Positions 17,866 through 27,368 of a stretch of 64,000 nt of DNA are shown one piece after another. The stretch is from contig CANTYJ010000001.1 of NCBI GenBank assembly GCA_947854175.1, forward strand, positions 1-64,000, in the 5' to 3' direction. The translations under genes were made by a program, and so were the position numbers. Under the pieces are notes generated by a model. It was not told where the DNA came from, made no database searches, and was given only the letters and a program-made list of their open reading frames with translations. Numbering within the stretch: the stretch's first letter is position 1; the number at the start of each line of letters is the position of its first letter. The DNA is from an uncultured Turicimonas sp. GTDB lineage: Bacteria > Pseudomonadota > Gammaproteobacteria > Burkholderiales > Burkholderiaceae_F.

Positions 17866-18576
17866 TCATCCGTGACAAACACCGCACTGATCGTTACTGT
17901 TTTGTGGCAAGTAACCGTGTGGAACGCCTCTGGTGGGTTCTTTTGAACGATCCATCCAAGGAACATATCTGATTGCTTCTGTCGGGCAGGCTTTAACACA
18001 TTTCGGATCGCCGTTGCATAAGAAGCACTTACTGGCAACATTCTTTTCGACGTCAAAGCTCATCATGTTCCATGGGCAGGCCTTCTGGCAAAGACCGCAA
18101 CCGACGCAGATATTTTCGTCTACATAACGGGCACCGGTTTTCGGATTCACGCGGATAGCACCTTTCGGACAAGCGTTTGCACAAGGAACCGGGTGATCGC
18201 ATTGTCTGCAGGTATCCTGAATGCTCACAGGTGCAGAACCAAATGCTCCGTTGACACCGCTGACTAAAGGAGTACCTTCCGTTCCGAAGAACATGCCGCG
18301 ATTGATCTTGATTCTGGCTAATTTCGGATCTGCTTTGCCGTCGTTAAATTCTGTACAAGCCAATTCACATCTTTGGCAGCTAACACACAAACTCGGGTCA
18401 GCAATCAAAATGCCTTTCGGTGCTGAAAGAATGATATAAGGCTGGGCGCCTGTTTGAGCTCTTGCTTTGTTGATTGCAGCCATGGCAGCAACCACGGTAG
18501 AGACTTCTAAAAAACCGCGTCTGGTGATATCCAACGGTAGACGCACTTTGGTGAGTAGCTCTTTAAGTTCTAACAT
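17866..18576 (-). CDS. YdhY-like 4Fe-4S ferredoxin subunit with Tat-like leader and C-terminal CXXCH
   Basis: TRRGFLEVSTVVAAMAA leader; CVSCQRCELACTEFND, CRQCDHPVPCANACP, CVGCGLCQKACPWN, CFLC; ends QCGVCHG*. Confidence 0.88.
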   Translation of the reverse strand: MLELKELLTKVRLPLDITRRGFLEVSTVVAAMAAINKARAQTGAQPYIILSAPKGILIADPSLCVSCQRCELACTEFNDGKADPKLARIKINRGMFFGTEGTPLVSGVNGAFGSAPVSIQDTCRQCDHPVPCANACPKGAIRVNPKTGARYVDENICVGCGLCQKACPWNMMSFDVEKNVASKCFLCNGDPKCVKACPTEAIRYVPWMDRSKEPTRGVPHGYLPQNSNDQCGVCHG

Positions 18577-18655
18577 TAGAGACTCCGGTAATTAAGAGAA
18601 TAAGGGATCCCTCTGCATAAAAAATGCATTATTAAAAATCTGATTTTTTTGAGAG

Positions 18656-18682
18656 AAAAAGAATACGAGGGTTATTCTTTTT
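18656..18682 (-). promoter_or_regulatory. Perfect inverted repeat / leader hairpin between uORF and Ydh-like operon
   Basis: AAAAAGAATA-7 nt-TATTCTTTTT. Confidence 0.5.
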
Positions 18683-18696
18683 AGAAAGAAAGGGAA

Positions 18697-18813
18697 CTAT
18701 CTCGCAGGAGGAGGAACGCAATAGGTATTTTGATTAATGTGGATTCTGCAGATGCAATAGTGCATCAGCAGCAGATTACCGGTCGCAATCTTTGAAACTT
18801 TCGAGGAATGCAT
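18697..18813 (-). CDS. 38-aa leader peptide ORF (uORF) upstream of Ydh-like operon
   Basis: MHSSKVSKIATGNLLLMHYCICRIHINQNTYCVPPPAR*, preceded by AAGGAG-CACACA-ATG Shine-Dalgarno and a sigma70-like promoter; below track cutoff. Confidence 0.65.
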   Translation of the reverse strand: MHSSKVSKIATGNLLLMHYCICRIHINQNTYCVPPPAR

Positions 18814-18866
18814 TGTGTGCTCCTTCCTGAGATGTTAATGGGTGCATTTGTTTCTTTTCGTTTCAA

Positions 18867-18895
18867 AATATACGCTCAAGTTATTAATTTTTCAA
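18867..18895 (-). promoter_or_regulatory. Sigma70-like promoter for uORF/Ydh-like operon
   Basis: Minus strand TTGAAA-17 nt-TATATT. Confidence 0.6.
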
Positions 18896-18976
18896 TTACT
18901 TGAATTTAAAAGAAATAAATAGCTTTTTAATGGTATTGCATTAATCCGAACGGATGATATTTTTGTGAAATTTCCG

Positions 18977-18990
18977 TTGATTAATAACAA
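18977..18990. promoter_or_regulatory. FNR/CRP-like site
   Basis: TTGATTAATAACAA, one mismatch from TTGATNNNNATCAA, upstream of an anaerobic-type redox operon. Confidence 0.35.
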
Positions 18991-19255
18991 ATTGAAATAT
19001 ATACAAATTTTCACAAAATAACGTTTTCCCTAATTTTCAGATACTCATAATGAGTATGGAGAGAATTTTTTACTTCTTCTACAGGTTTTCATTAACTTTT
19101 TGTTTAAAAAGGGAATTATTAAAATTTCTAGTACAAGGAAGAGAAAGATACCCTGTTCTTAGGATATCTTTAATTTATTGTTGCTTTTTTCGTACTTTGC
19201 GCCTTATTTTCTTGTGAGCAAAAAAATTTCAAGGAACTAACCTTGGAATTTTTTA

Positions 19256-20393
19256 TAGTAAACGACAAAATTAATTGTGAATAATTCATAATACTCTTAT
19301 ACAGGAGAGTGTTATGCCTAAACGAGTCTATATATCTGATGTTAACGAGCTTCTGAAAGAAGGAAAAAAGTTAATCGAAAGTGAGCCAAATGGTAAATTC
19401 ATTCACAAGGTTGGGATAGTTAATCTTGTTCTTTCCGGACTTCCGGTTTCAACCATTAGCAAACACATTGGAGAGAGCGTAAACACAATTACTTTGTGGG
19501 TTAAGAAAGTTGACGAGCAGGGCTTTACAAGTCTTCTGCCAAAAAGCCATTCTGGTCGACCCCCTAAGCTCGATCTAAAACAACGTGAGAAGATTCGAAC
19601 TGCACTTTTAAGTCCTCCTGAGAATCATGGATACAGGGTGTGGGACGGTCCGGCTCTTTCTAATTTTATCGAAAAGACTTTTACGGTTAAGATGAGTACT
19701 CGGCAATGTCAGCGCTTATTCCATGAACTTGGTTTTTCGCTCCAACGCCCTCAAGTACTCCCATGCAAGAACCCTGATTCTCAGGAGAGGATTGAGTTTA
19801 AAAAAACTCCAATCGGTAGAAAAAGATCCAAACCTTGTTAGAGCTTTTCAGGATGAGCTTCATTTCAAAATTACTACTTCGGAAATGCGGCAATGCCACC
19901 TAAGGGCAGTAAGCCTAGAATTTCATCTTCGCCATCCCAGCATAAAGTCGCATATAGCGGTTTTGTATTTCCAGGCACCGGAGAACTGATAATCAATAAG
20001 TCAGAAGTTTTTAACCATGAAACTGTTATAGCTTCTTTACGGGAATTCTTAAGAAAAGTATACCTTCCAGAGAATCGAAAAGTTGCCTTAATTCGCGATA
20101 ATGCACCTTGGCACAAAAAGGTCTTCAGACGAATTGAAACTGAAGATCAGCCTGAGTATGCAGATATTCGTGAAAAACTCACGCTCATACGCCTACCACC
20201 TTATTCTCCGGATTTGAATCCAATTGAGCAGTGTTGGCGGGTAACTCGAAGAGAAGTAGCGCATAATCGCTACTTCTCCGATTTACAGACTATGGAAAGA
20301 GCGTTGGACAAATATTTTAAGGAGTTTAAGTTGCCGAATGAAAAATTAAGAAGTCTCTGCACCTTTTTTCACAAATAATTTTGCCGCTTACTA
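19256..20393 (+). mobile_element. IS630-family insertion sequence, about 1.14 kb, flanked by TA
   Basis: TIRs TAGTAAACGACAAAATTAATTGTGAA / TAGTAAGCGGCAAAATTATTTGTGAA (rev comp right end); TA on both sides; HTH plus DDE transposase. Confidence 0.88.
19314..20378 (+). pseudogene. IS630 transposase, split across frames
   Basis: N-terminal HTH ORF 19314-19841, middle in +1 frame (FQDELHF), C-terminal DDE part 19893-20378 (RDNAPWHKK, PPYSPDLNPIEQCW). Confidence 0.8.
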
Positions 20394-20408
20394 TAGTTGG
20401 GATAGGAA

Positions 20409-20657
20409 CTAGAGTTTTTTAAAAGAAATAACCTTCGGTCCTATCCATTCGTAATGGAACCGGTCGTCAGTGCTACAGAAGCTACATCCGGAACATTGCT
20501 CTTTTGAAAAATCAACTTTCCTGACGACGCCCTTTTCAATCCAGCGCTCCATCATAGCTTCTATTGCAGACTCATCTGAACGGAAATGGACAGAGAGTTC
20601 ATGCAAAGAAGCACTTCCTCGTTCTCTGACATATCCCTTTAATTCAGTTAGGTTCAT
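20409..20657 (-). CDS. feoC: FeoC-like transcriptional regulator
   Basis: Winged-helix N-terminus plus CSGCSFC; adjacent to feoB. Confidence 0.85.
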   Translation of the reverse strand: MNLTELKGYVRERGSASLHELSVHFRSDESAIEAMMERWIEKGVVRKVDFSKEQCSGCSFCSTDDRFHYEWIGPKVISFKKL

Positions 20658-20669
20658 AGACCGCTCCTT

Positions 20670-23027
20670 TTAATTGTCTGTATCTTTTCCTGCCTTTGCC
20701 AAGCCGACAAAAGTCAGAAGGAACATGGCGAGAACACATGCAATACAGATCATGGAGTAAGTCGGATGATTACTGAACCTACCGACCTGGTATATGACTG
20801 TTGCAAGGCCGTAACCAAGTAAAGAGGTCCAGAAGGCTCCGAACAAAGTCCATTTGGCTCCGATTTCTCTATACATTGCACCTATAGAAGCACAACACGG
20901 AATGTAAAGAAGAACCATAACAAGGTAAGCAAAAGCTCCGAGATCCCCATCAAATAATTTCTTCATATTCTTGATAGTGCCGACTCCAACTTCCTGCTCC
21001 GCTGCTTGTTCATCAACATCAGTCAAGTCTTTTTCAACATTAACTCCCAGCGGGTCGACAAGGAAATCACCAAGTTGGGATAAATTCTCTCCGATACTTG
21101 CAAAAGCTTCTTTAGTAGAGTTCCAAATGCTGAAATCTTTTTCTTCGGATTCCTCTTCCTCCTGAGCAACCGCAGGAGAAGCCTCTTTAACTGTATTAAC
21201 GGTTTCATCGCCGTGAGCTGATCTTGTACCCATTCCTGAATACAAGGAATCCAGAGTTCCTACAACAGCTTCTTTAGCAAGAATACCGGTAAAGATACCG
21301 ACTGCTGCAGGCCAGTTATCTTTTTGCATTCCCATTGGTTCAAATACAGGAACGATTGTTTTACCGATATTAGACAAAACTGATTTATCAGAATCTTCGT
21401 TTCCGAAGCTACCATCAGTTCCTAAGGAGTTCAGGAAAGCCAGAACAGCCACAATAATGACAATCAATTGGCCGGCTTTGAGAATAAAGCTCTTCAAGCG
21501 ATCCCATGTTCTGTAGGCCAATGTTTTGATGGTCGGCATGTGATAAGGCGGAATTTCCATCACAAATGCGGTCGGTTCCCCCTTTAAAGCAGTTCTCTTC
21601 AACACAAAACCGGTAATAATTGCAACCACAATACCGATTAAGTACAGGGAGAAAACCAGGTTTTGTCCGCCCAAAGGCCAGAAAGCTGTAGCAAAAAGGA
21701 CGTAAACAGGAAGACGAGCACCGCAGCTCATAAACGGAGCCATCAGCACGGTTGTAATCCGATCTGTCTTCTTTTCCATTGTTCTGGCACCCATAATTGC
21801 CGGAACACCGCAACCAAAACCAACAATAAGAGGAACAAACGATTTACCGGGTAAGCCCAGAGTCCTCATCATTCTGTCCATGACGAAAGCTGCTCTGGCC
21901 ATGTAACCGGAATCTTCCAGGAATGACAGAGATAAGAACAAACATGCAATCACAGGAATGAAGGTTGAAACGGTTTGGATACCTCCGCCGATACCGTCAG
22001 CCAAAATGGTCTTTAACCAATCCGGAGTTCCCCACGAAGTTAAGAGATTACCGAAACCTTCAACAAAAATCGCTCCGAATAAAATATCGAAGAAATCGAT
22101 AAATGCAGAACCAATGTTAATGGAGAACACAAACATCAGGTACATGACAAATAAGAAGAATGGAATCCCGAGCCAGCGGTTCAAAACTATCTTATCGATC
22201 TTATCTGTGGTACTTTGCTTAACCTCTCCCTTGCGGATAATGCTGTTATGTGCAACTTCAGAAACAAACTGATATCTTGCATCAGCCATAGCGATGTCAA
22301 GATCTCCGTTGTACTTCTTATTAAGTTCTTCTATTATCGGTTTGGTCTCCGAAAGATCAACTCCTTTAAGATACTCAACCAAGGCTTCGTCACCTTCCAA
22401 CAACTGCTCAGCAACCCAAGCCGGATTTTCTACGTGTTGTTTCTGAAGTATCTGACTTATTTTCTGAATAGTCTCAGTGATGTCAGCCGGTAATGTGATG
22501 GGATTCGGCGGAACTTTAAGATTATCCAGTTCCTTATCAATTGCATCACAGAGGTCTTTAAGACCTTTCTCTTTTGAAGCAACGATACCGACGACCGTAC
22601 AGTCAAGATCTTTACGGAGAGCCTCTAAATTAATTTCAATTTTGTGGGCCTCAGCGACGTCGAGCATGTTCACTACAACAATCATTGGAACACGCATTTC
22701 TATGAGCTGGGCGGTTAAATAAAGATTTCTTTCCAGATTGCTGGCATCAACAATATTAACGACCAGTTGTGCTTCGTTTTCCAGGATGTAATCTCTGGCA
22801 ACTTTTTCGTCAATACTGGCAGTTGAACTCGGCTGAAGAGAATAAATACCCGGCAAATCAACGATAGTAATCTGTCGGTCTTTATATTTAAATTCACCGC
22901 TTTTCTTTTCGACAGTTACTCCGGGCCAGTTACCTACAATTTGGTTTGAACCGGTTAATCCGTTGAATAAAGTGGTCTTACCGCAGTTGGGGTTGCCAAC
23001 TACGCAAATAATATTTTTTGTGCTCAT
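20670..23027 (-). CDS. feoB: Ferrous iron transporter FeoB
   Basis: CVVGNPNCGKTTLFNGLTGSNQIVGNWPGVTVEKKSG G-domain; Fe(II) transport membrane domain. Confidence 0.97.
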   Translation of the reverse strand: MSTKNIICVVGNPNCGKTTLFNGLTGSNQIVGNWPGVTVEKKSGEFKYKDRQITIVDLPGIYSLQPSSTASIDEKVARDYILENEAQLVVNIVDASNLERNLYLTAQLIEMRVPMIVVVNMLDVAEAHKIEINLEALRKDLDCTVVGIVASKEKGLKDLCDAIDKELDNLKVPPNPITLPADITETIQKISQILQKQHVENPAWVAEQLLEGDEALVEYLKGVDLSETKPIIEELNKKYNGDLDIAMADARYQFVSEVAHNSIIRKGEVKQSTTDKIDKIVLNRWLGIPFFLFVMYLMFVFSINIGSAFIDFFDILFGAIFVEGFGNLLTSWGTPDWLKTILADGIGGGIQTVSTFIPVIACLFLSLSFLEDSGYMARAAFVMDRMMRTLGLPGKSFVPLIVGFGCGVPAIMGARTMEKKTDRITTVLMAPFMSCGARLPVYVLFATAFWPLGGQNLVFSLYLIGIVVAIITGFVLKRTALKGEPTAFVMEIPPYHMPTIKTLAYRTWDRLKSFILKAGQLIVIIVAVLAFLNSLGTDGSFGNEDSDKSVLSNIGKTIVPVFEPMGMQKDNWPAAVGIFTGILAKEAVVGTLDSLYSGMGTRSAHGDETVNTVKEASPAVAQEEEESEEKDFSIWNSTKEAFASIGENLSQLGDFLVDPLGVNVEKDLTDVDEQAAEQEVGVGTIKNMKKLFDGDLGAFAYLVMVLLYIPCCASIGAMYREIGAKWTLFGAFWTSLLGYGLATVIYQVGRFSNHPTYSMICIACVLAMFLLTFVGLAKAGKDTDN

Positions 23028-23034
23028 AACAGAA

Positions 23035-23265
23035 TTAATTCAATGGTTTTACATCAAGAATTTCAATTTCGCCCTTCCGAACGCTGATGTAAGAACCGCG
23101 GATTTTGATTTCAACAGGATCACCTAAAGGAGCAACTCTAGTCACCTCAAAATCTGTCCCGGGAATAGCTCCGAGAGCCAAAAGTCTTTTTCTATATTCA
23201 GGTAAACCCTGTTTAAAAGCTACAATTTCGCCTTTTTCTCCGGGATGCATATTCTTTAATAACAT
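23035..23265 (-). CDS. feoA: FeoA family protein
   Basis: LLALGAIPGTDFEVTRVAPLGDPVEIKIRGSYISVRKGEIEILDV. Confidence 0.9.
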   Translation of the reverse strand: MLLKNMHPGEKGEIVAFKQGLPEYRKRLLALGAIPGTDFEVTRVAPLGDPVEIKIRGSYISVRKGEIEILDVKPLN

Positions 23266-23278
23266 TTATCTTGCCTTC

Positions 23279-23524
23279 TTATAAAATAACTTTCAATTCT
23301 TTGGAAACTTCATGACCAAGAGCCACGCGGGAGTCATTAAGCACCACCACTAGTGGACCGGAAACACTCAGTTCTGTGACTTTAAGTGTTACACCTAATA
23401 AAATTCCCATGTGCTCAAGTCTGTCAATGGTTTTTTGATCCAAATTTCCCCACTTAACCAAAGTACATTCCTTATCGACAGGAACGGTATCTAATGCAAC
23501 AGGTTCCAAACTATCGTGTTCCAT
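23279..23524 (-). CDS. Second FeoA-domain protein
   Basis: RLEHMGILLGVTLKVTELSVSGPLVVVLNDSRVALGHEVSKEL, first gene of feo operon. Confidence 0.8.
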   Translation of the reverse strand: MEHDSLEPVALDTVPVDKECTLVKWGNLDQKTIDRLEHMGILLGVTLKVTELSVSGPLVVVLNDSRVALGHEVSKELKVIL

Positions 23525-23554
23525 TTAAACTCCCAAACTTCAATATTTGAATAA

Positions 23555-23573
23555 GAATGATTATCAATAATTC
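23555..23573 (-). promoter_or_regulatory. Fur box-like site upstream of feo operon
   Basis: GAATGATTATCAATAATTC resembles GATAATGATTATCATTATC. Confidence 0.55.
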
Positions 23574-23669
23574 TAAATCATAGAACTATTTAATGTTTGT
23601 TTCCATGATCGCTAACCAAAATGGAGAAAAAAGTTTATTACTGCTGCAGAAGGACGTCCCAAAGGAAAA

Positions 23670-23699
23670 GTCCTCCGAGAAAAAATCTCCTCAGAGGAC
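23670..23699 (-). terminator. Terminator-like hairpin after M16 peptidase gene
   Basis: GTCCTC...GAGGAC stem followed by TTTTCC on minus strand. Confidence 0.5.
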
Positions 23700-23720
23700 G
23701 AATTTTAATATTGCTTAGAC

Positions 23721-26489
23721 TTATTTAGTAGTTTCTTTTGTTTTTTTCATATCTCCGGCCAAAACGTATGAGATCTCATCCGGTTTGATATATTTTCTTA
23801 AAGCTGCATTGACTTGTTCAGTGGTAAGAGACTTAATTTTGTCTTCCATCTGACGGTTAAACTGCCAATCACGATTAAGTTCAAGTTTTTTAGTCCAGGA
23901 TGCTGCAATCACTCGGTCCTGAGCTCTTGCGACAGCCTGGCTCTGAAGGAAGCCTTTTTTAGCCTCTTCAACTTCCTGATCAGTAAATCCGTCCTTAACG
24001 GCCTGATTGATCACTTCTTTAGCACTTGCTTCAGCCTTAAGAAGATTTTGAGGTGCTACGATAGCTCTCATTGCAAATACACCTGCGTTCCCTTCAGAAG
24101 GAATCTTGACGCCGGTCCCGGCTCCGTACGATAAGCCTTCTTTCTGACGCAGTCTTTCGATCATGCGGTTTGATAAACCGGTGCCACCACCCAAAATCCA
24201 GTTAGCCACCATCAGTGCCGGTGCGTCTTCGTCCGTGTCCTTAATCGGGAATACGCTGCGTGCTGTCAGAACTGCATTTTCCTTTTCAGGAGTGTCAATC
24301 ACAATCCTGGTCGCTGAGACCGGCTTGTACTCACGAATGATTTTGCCGTACTCGGCTTTGCTTTTATCAGAAGCAAAAACTTTCCTGATGGTTTCTTCGG
24401 CTTTTTTAGCGTCGAAATCACCGACAATTGCAATCTCACCTCTTGCAGTTCCGAAAAAGTCATTAGCAAAAGCTTTGACTTGTTCATCGGTTACTTTTTT
24501 GATTTCTGCTAACTTTTCGTCTATCGAAGCAGAATATCTGGGATCACCCTTCGGATAAGTATTGAAATGGAGTGTCATTGCCTGTTCAGCAAGAGAGTCC
24601 GGCTTGTCTTTCATGCTTTCAAGCATGACGATCAGTTTCTTCTTGAGTTCATCTAATTCAGCTTTCGAATAGACGGAGTTTTTCCACAAGTCTCCGACAA
24701 GCTGCAAGGACGCATCGAGATTAGGACCGGTCGTTACGTAATTAGAGATAGATCCAACCATTTTCAGCTTTGTCATTTCATCTTCAATTTCACCACGGGA
24801 CATTGACTTTGTTCCATGGGTGAGCAAAGCTGCAGCCAAAGACATCTCTGCATCTTTGTTGGTCAGGTTCTTAACGTTGCCGTAATCAAATTTAAGCTGA
24901 ACGGTGACTGTTTCTCCTCTATTTTTCTTAGGCAGGAGAGCGACCTTTAAGTCTCCAACCTGAAAACGGATGGTTCTCTTATCTAAGTTGTCAAAGGAAG
25001 AGTCAAAGTTCTCGACTTCCTGTCCTTGTGTTTTGGAGACATACTTGCTCAAAATCTCTTCGGCTGTTGGAGCCTTAGGAATGACTGCTCTCTGAGGATT
25101 ATCTTCCGGAATGAATTCTCCGACTACCCTGTTATCTCTTACGAAATATTTCTGAGCCGCTTTTTCGGCTTCCTCGGCTGTCACTTTTTGAGATTGATCT
25201 CGGCCATAGAAAAAGAGTCTCCAGTCTCCTAATGCGATGAATTCAGAAAGTCCAACGCCAAAAGCTTCAGGATCTGAGAACGCCAATTCATAAGAATTTA
25301 AAGCTTCCGTCTTAGCCCTATCTAATTCTTTTTCCGTTACGGGGTTCTTTTCCAGAGATGTTTCAATGGTTTCAATCAACGCTTTTTTTACCGGTTCAAG
25401 TGGTTCGCCCTTCTTTACGACAGCCATAAAGATGGCATAACCCGGCTGCTTAGTACCCATGAGAGTGCCGAATACTTTAGTTGCCAGACCACTCTTGACC
25501 AGGTTTTGATACAAACGCCCGTTTGGCTCATCGCTTAAAACATCCACAGCTGTTTCCAAAGATTGGAAATCAGGGTGTAGTGCACTGGATACTCGATAAG
25601 CAATAGCTACTAACTGCGACTCTCCTTTTCTTCTGATTTGGAAACTTCTTTCTCCATCAGCAGTCGGCTCTACAGTCCATTCAGCCGGAAGACTTTCCTC
25701 AGGATTTTCAATACTTCCAAAATCCTTGGCAATCAAGGCGAGAGTCTTCTCAACATCAAATTTTCCACTGACGGTCAGGACCGCATTATCGGGGCGATAA
25801 AACCTGTGATAGAAATTCTGAAGGTTTTCGATTTTGACGTTTTCAATATCGCTTCGGTTTCCGATTGTGCTCTTTCCGTAGTTGTGCCAGTCATAGATCA
25901 TGGACTGCATACGTTTGAACATCACGCTTGTCGGAGAGTTTTCGCCCATTTCATATTCATTGCGGACAACACTCATTTCACTGTCCAAATCTTTTTGAGC
26001 AATGAATGAGTTTCTCATGGCATCTGCACTCCAGGCCAAAGCCCATGCCAAGTTATCCTCAGTTGCTGAGAACGAGACATAGTAATTAGTACGGTCAAAC
26101 CAAGTTGAACCGTTCATTCTGAATCCACGGCGTGAAAACTCTTTTGTTGGATCCGGAAAGTTTTTACTTCCCTTGAAAATCAGATGCTCCAACAAATGAG
26201 CCATTCCGGTTTCACCATAATTTTCCTGCCTGGAACCGACAAGGTAAGTCATGTTAACTGTGGCCGTTGCTTTTGAAGCATCGGGGAAAAGAACTACTCT
26301 TAAACCGTTTTGAAGTCTGTATTCAGTGATACCTTCAACAGTCGGTCCTTTAATGACGCCGGCAGGAAGAGTCACTCCGGCTTTTGGAGCCTCAGCTCTG
26401 ACATCAGAAATCATTTTTGTTTGATCGTTCATAGAAAATAAAGCAACTCCAACACAGGCTGCTAAAGCAAGTTTTTTTATTGTTTTCAT
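23721..26489 (-). CDS. M16 family zinc peptidase (two-domain, periplasmic)
   Basis: GMAHLLEHLIFKGSKNFP (HXXEH) and second M16 domain; signal peptide. Confidence 0.93.
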   Translation of the reverse strand: MKTIKKLALAACVGVALFSMNDQTKMISDVRAEAPKAGVTLPAGVIKGPTVEGITEYRLQNGLRVVLFPDASKATATVNMTYLVGSRQENYGETGMAHLLEHLIFKGSKNFPDPTKEFSRRGFRMNGSTWFDRTNYYVSFSATEDNLAWALAWSADAMRNSFIAQKDLDSEMSVVRNEYEMGENSPTSVMFKRMQSMIYDWHNYGKSTIGNRSDIENVKIENLQNFYHRFYRPDNAVLTVSGKFDVEKTLALIAKDFGSIENPEESLPAEWTVEPTADGERSFQIRRKGESQLVAIAYRVSSALHPDFQSLETAVDVLSDEPNGRLYQNLVKSGLATKVFGTLMGTKQPGYAIFMAVVKKGEPLEPVKKALIETIETSLEKNPVTEKELDRAKTEALNSYELAFSDPEAFGVGLSEFIALGDWRLFFYGRDQSQKVTAEEAEKAAQKYFVRDNRVVGEFIPEDNPQRAVIPKAPTAEEILSKYVSKTQGQEVENFDSSFDNLDKRTIRFQVGDLKVALLPKKNRGETVTVQLKFDYGNVKNLTNKDAEMSLAAALLTHGTKSMSRGEIEDEMTKLKMVGSISNYVTTGPNLDASLQLVGDLWKNSVYSKAELDELKKKLIVMLESMKDKPDSLAEQAMTLHFNTYPKGDPRYSASIDEKLAEIKKVTDEQVKAFANDFFGTARGEIAIVGDFDAKKAEETIRKVFASDKSKAEYGKIIREYKPVSATRIVIDTPEKENAVLTARSVFPIKDTDEDAPALMVANWILGGGTGLSNRMIERLRQKEGLSYGAGTGVKIPSEGNAGVFAMRAIVAPQNLLKAEASAKEVINQAVKDGFTDQEVEEAKKGFLQSQAVARAQDRVIAASWTKKLELNRDWQFNRQMEDKIKSLTTEQVNAALRKYIKPDEISYVLAGDMKKTKETTK

Positions 26490-26747
26490 AGTAAACAGAA
26501 GCGAACTTTACTCTTTTATAAAGATCCGTTAAGGATATATCCTTATTCTTAATAGAACTTAAGTGTCTGAGAGTGGCAGCGAGGTTCAAAGCCTATTTTG
26601 TTTAAGCTTGTTACAGATGGACTGAAACAGCAAATCTTTTTGACATAAAGATATTTAATTTAGCAGGTTTAGTCGGGAGATTTCTAATTTAACAAAAGAA
26701 ATCTTTTTTTGTAAAATTCATATAAAGTTATATTTTGGGGGTCTTCG

Positions 26748-27368
26748 GTGAAGTTTTTGTATGACCTTTTGCCGGTCATTCTGTTTTTTGTCACGTTTAA
26801 GTTCGCTCAGGGAAATTCAGAGTACGCGGCAGACTTGTGCAATTCTGTCCTTGGCAGTGGTTTTGACGCAACCCAGGCACCTATTATTTGTGCCACAGCC
26901 ATCGCTATTATTGCGTCTTTACTACAGGTCGTTTACAACTTAGTTTGTGGGAAGAAAGTGGAACCGATGTTGTGGATTTCGGTAGCGATTATTCTCGTTT
27001 TTGGTTCATTGACCATCTGGCTTCACGATGAGATGTTTATTAAGTGGAAACCGACCATACTTTACGGAGTCTTTGCCGCAATCTTGGGATTTGGCCAACT
27101 AACCAAAAGAAACTTTATAAAAAGTATTTTAGGGAAACAAATTAGTTTACCCGCGAAACAATGGAATGTAATCCAGCTTTCCTGGATAGCTTTCTTTGTG
27201 TTAGTCGGAATATTAAACGTATTAGTAGCCTACACATGTTCTACTAATTTCTGGGTTAATTTCAAGCTGTTCGGCTTAATGGGATTGACTCTTTTATTTA
27301 CAGTGGCCATAGGCTTCTACATTACCCCTTATGTCGCAGAAAACAATTCGAGAGGAAATCAAAAGTGA
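26748..27368 (+). CDS. yciB: Septation protein A / inner membrane protein YciB
   Basis: MKFLYDLLPVILFFVTFKFA and WVNFKLFGLMGLTLLF. Confidence 0.92.
   Translation: MKFLYDLLPVILFFVTFKFAQGNSEYAADLCNSVLGSGFDATQAPIICATAIAIIASLLQVVYNLVCGKKVEPMLWISVAIILVFGSLTIWLHDEMFIKWKPTILYGVFAAILGFGQLTKRNFIKSILGKQISLPAKQWNVIQLSWIAFFVLVGILNVLVAYTCSTNFWVNFKLFGLMGLTLLFTVAIGFYITPYVAENNSRGNQK

Noticed and set aside
21415-22493. Alternate-frame ORFs inside feoB (e.g. 132-aa 21415-21813)
   Set aside because: Shadow ORFs of a conserved gene
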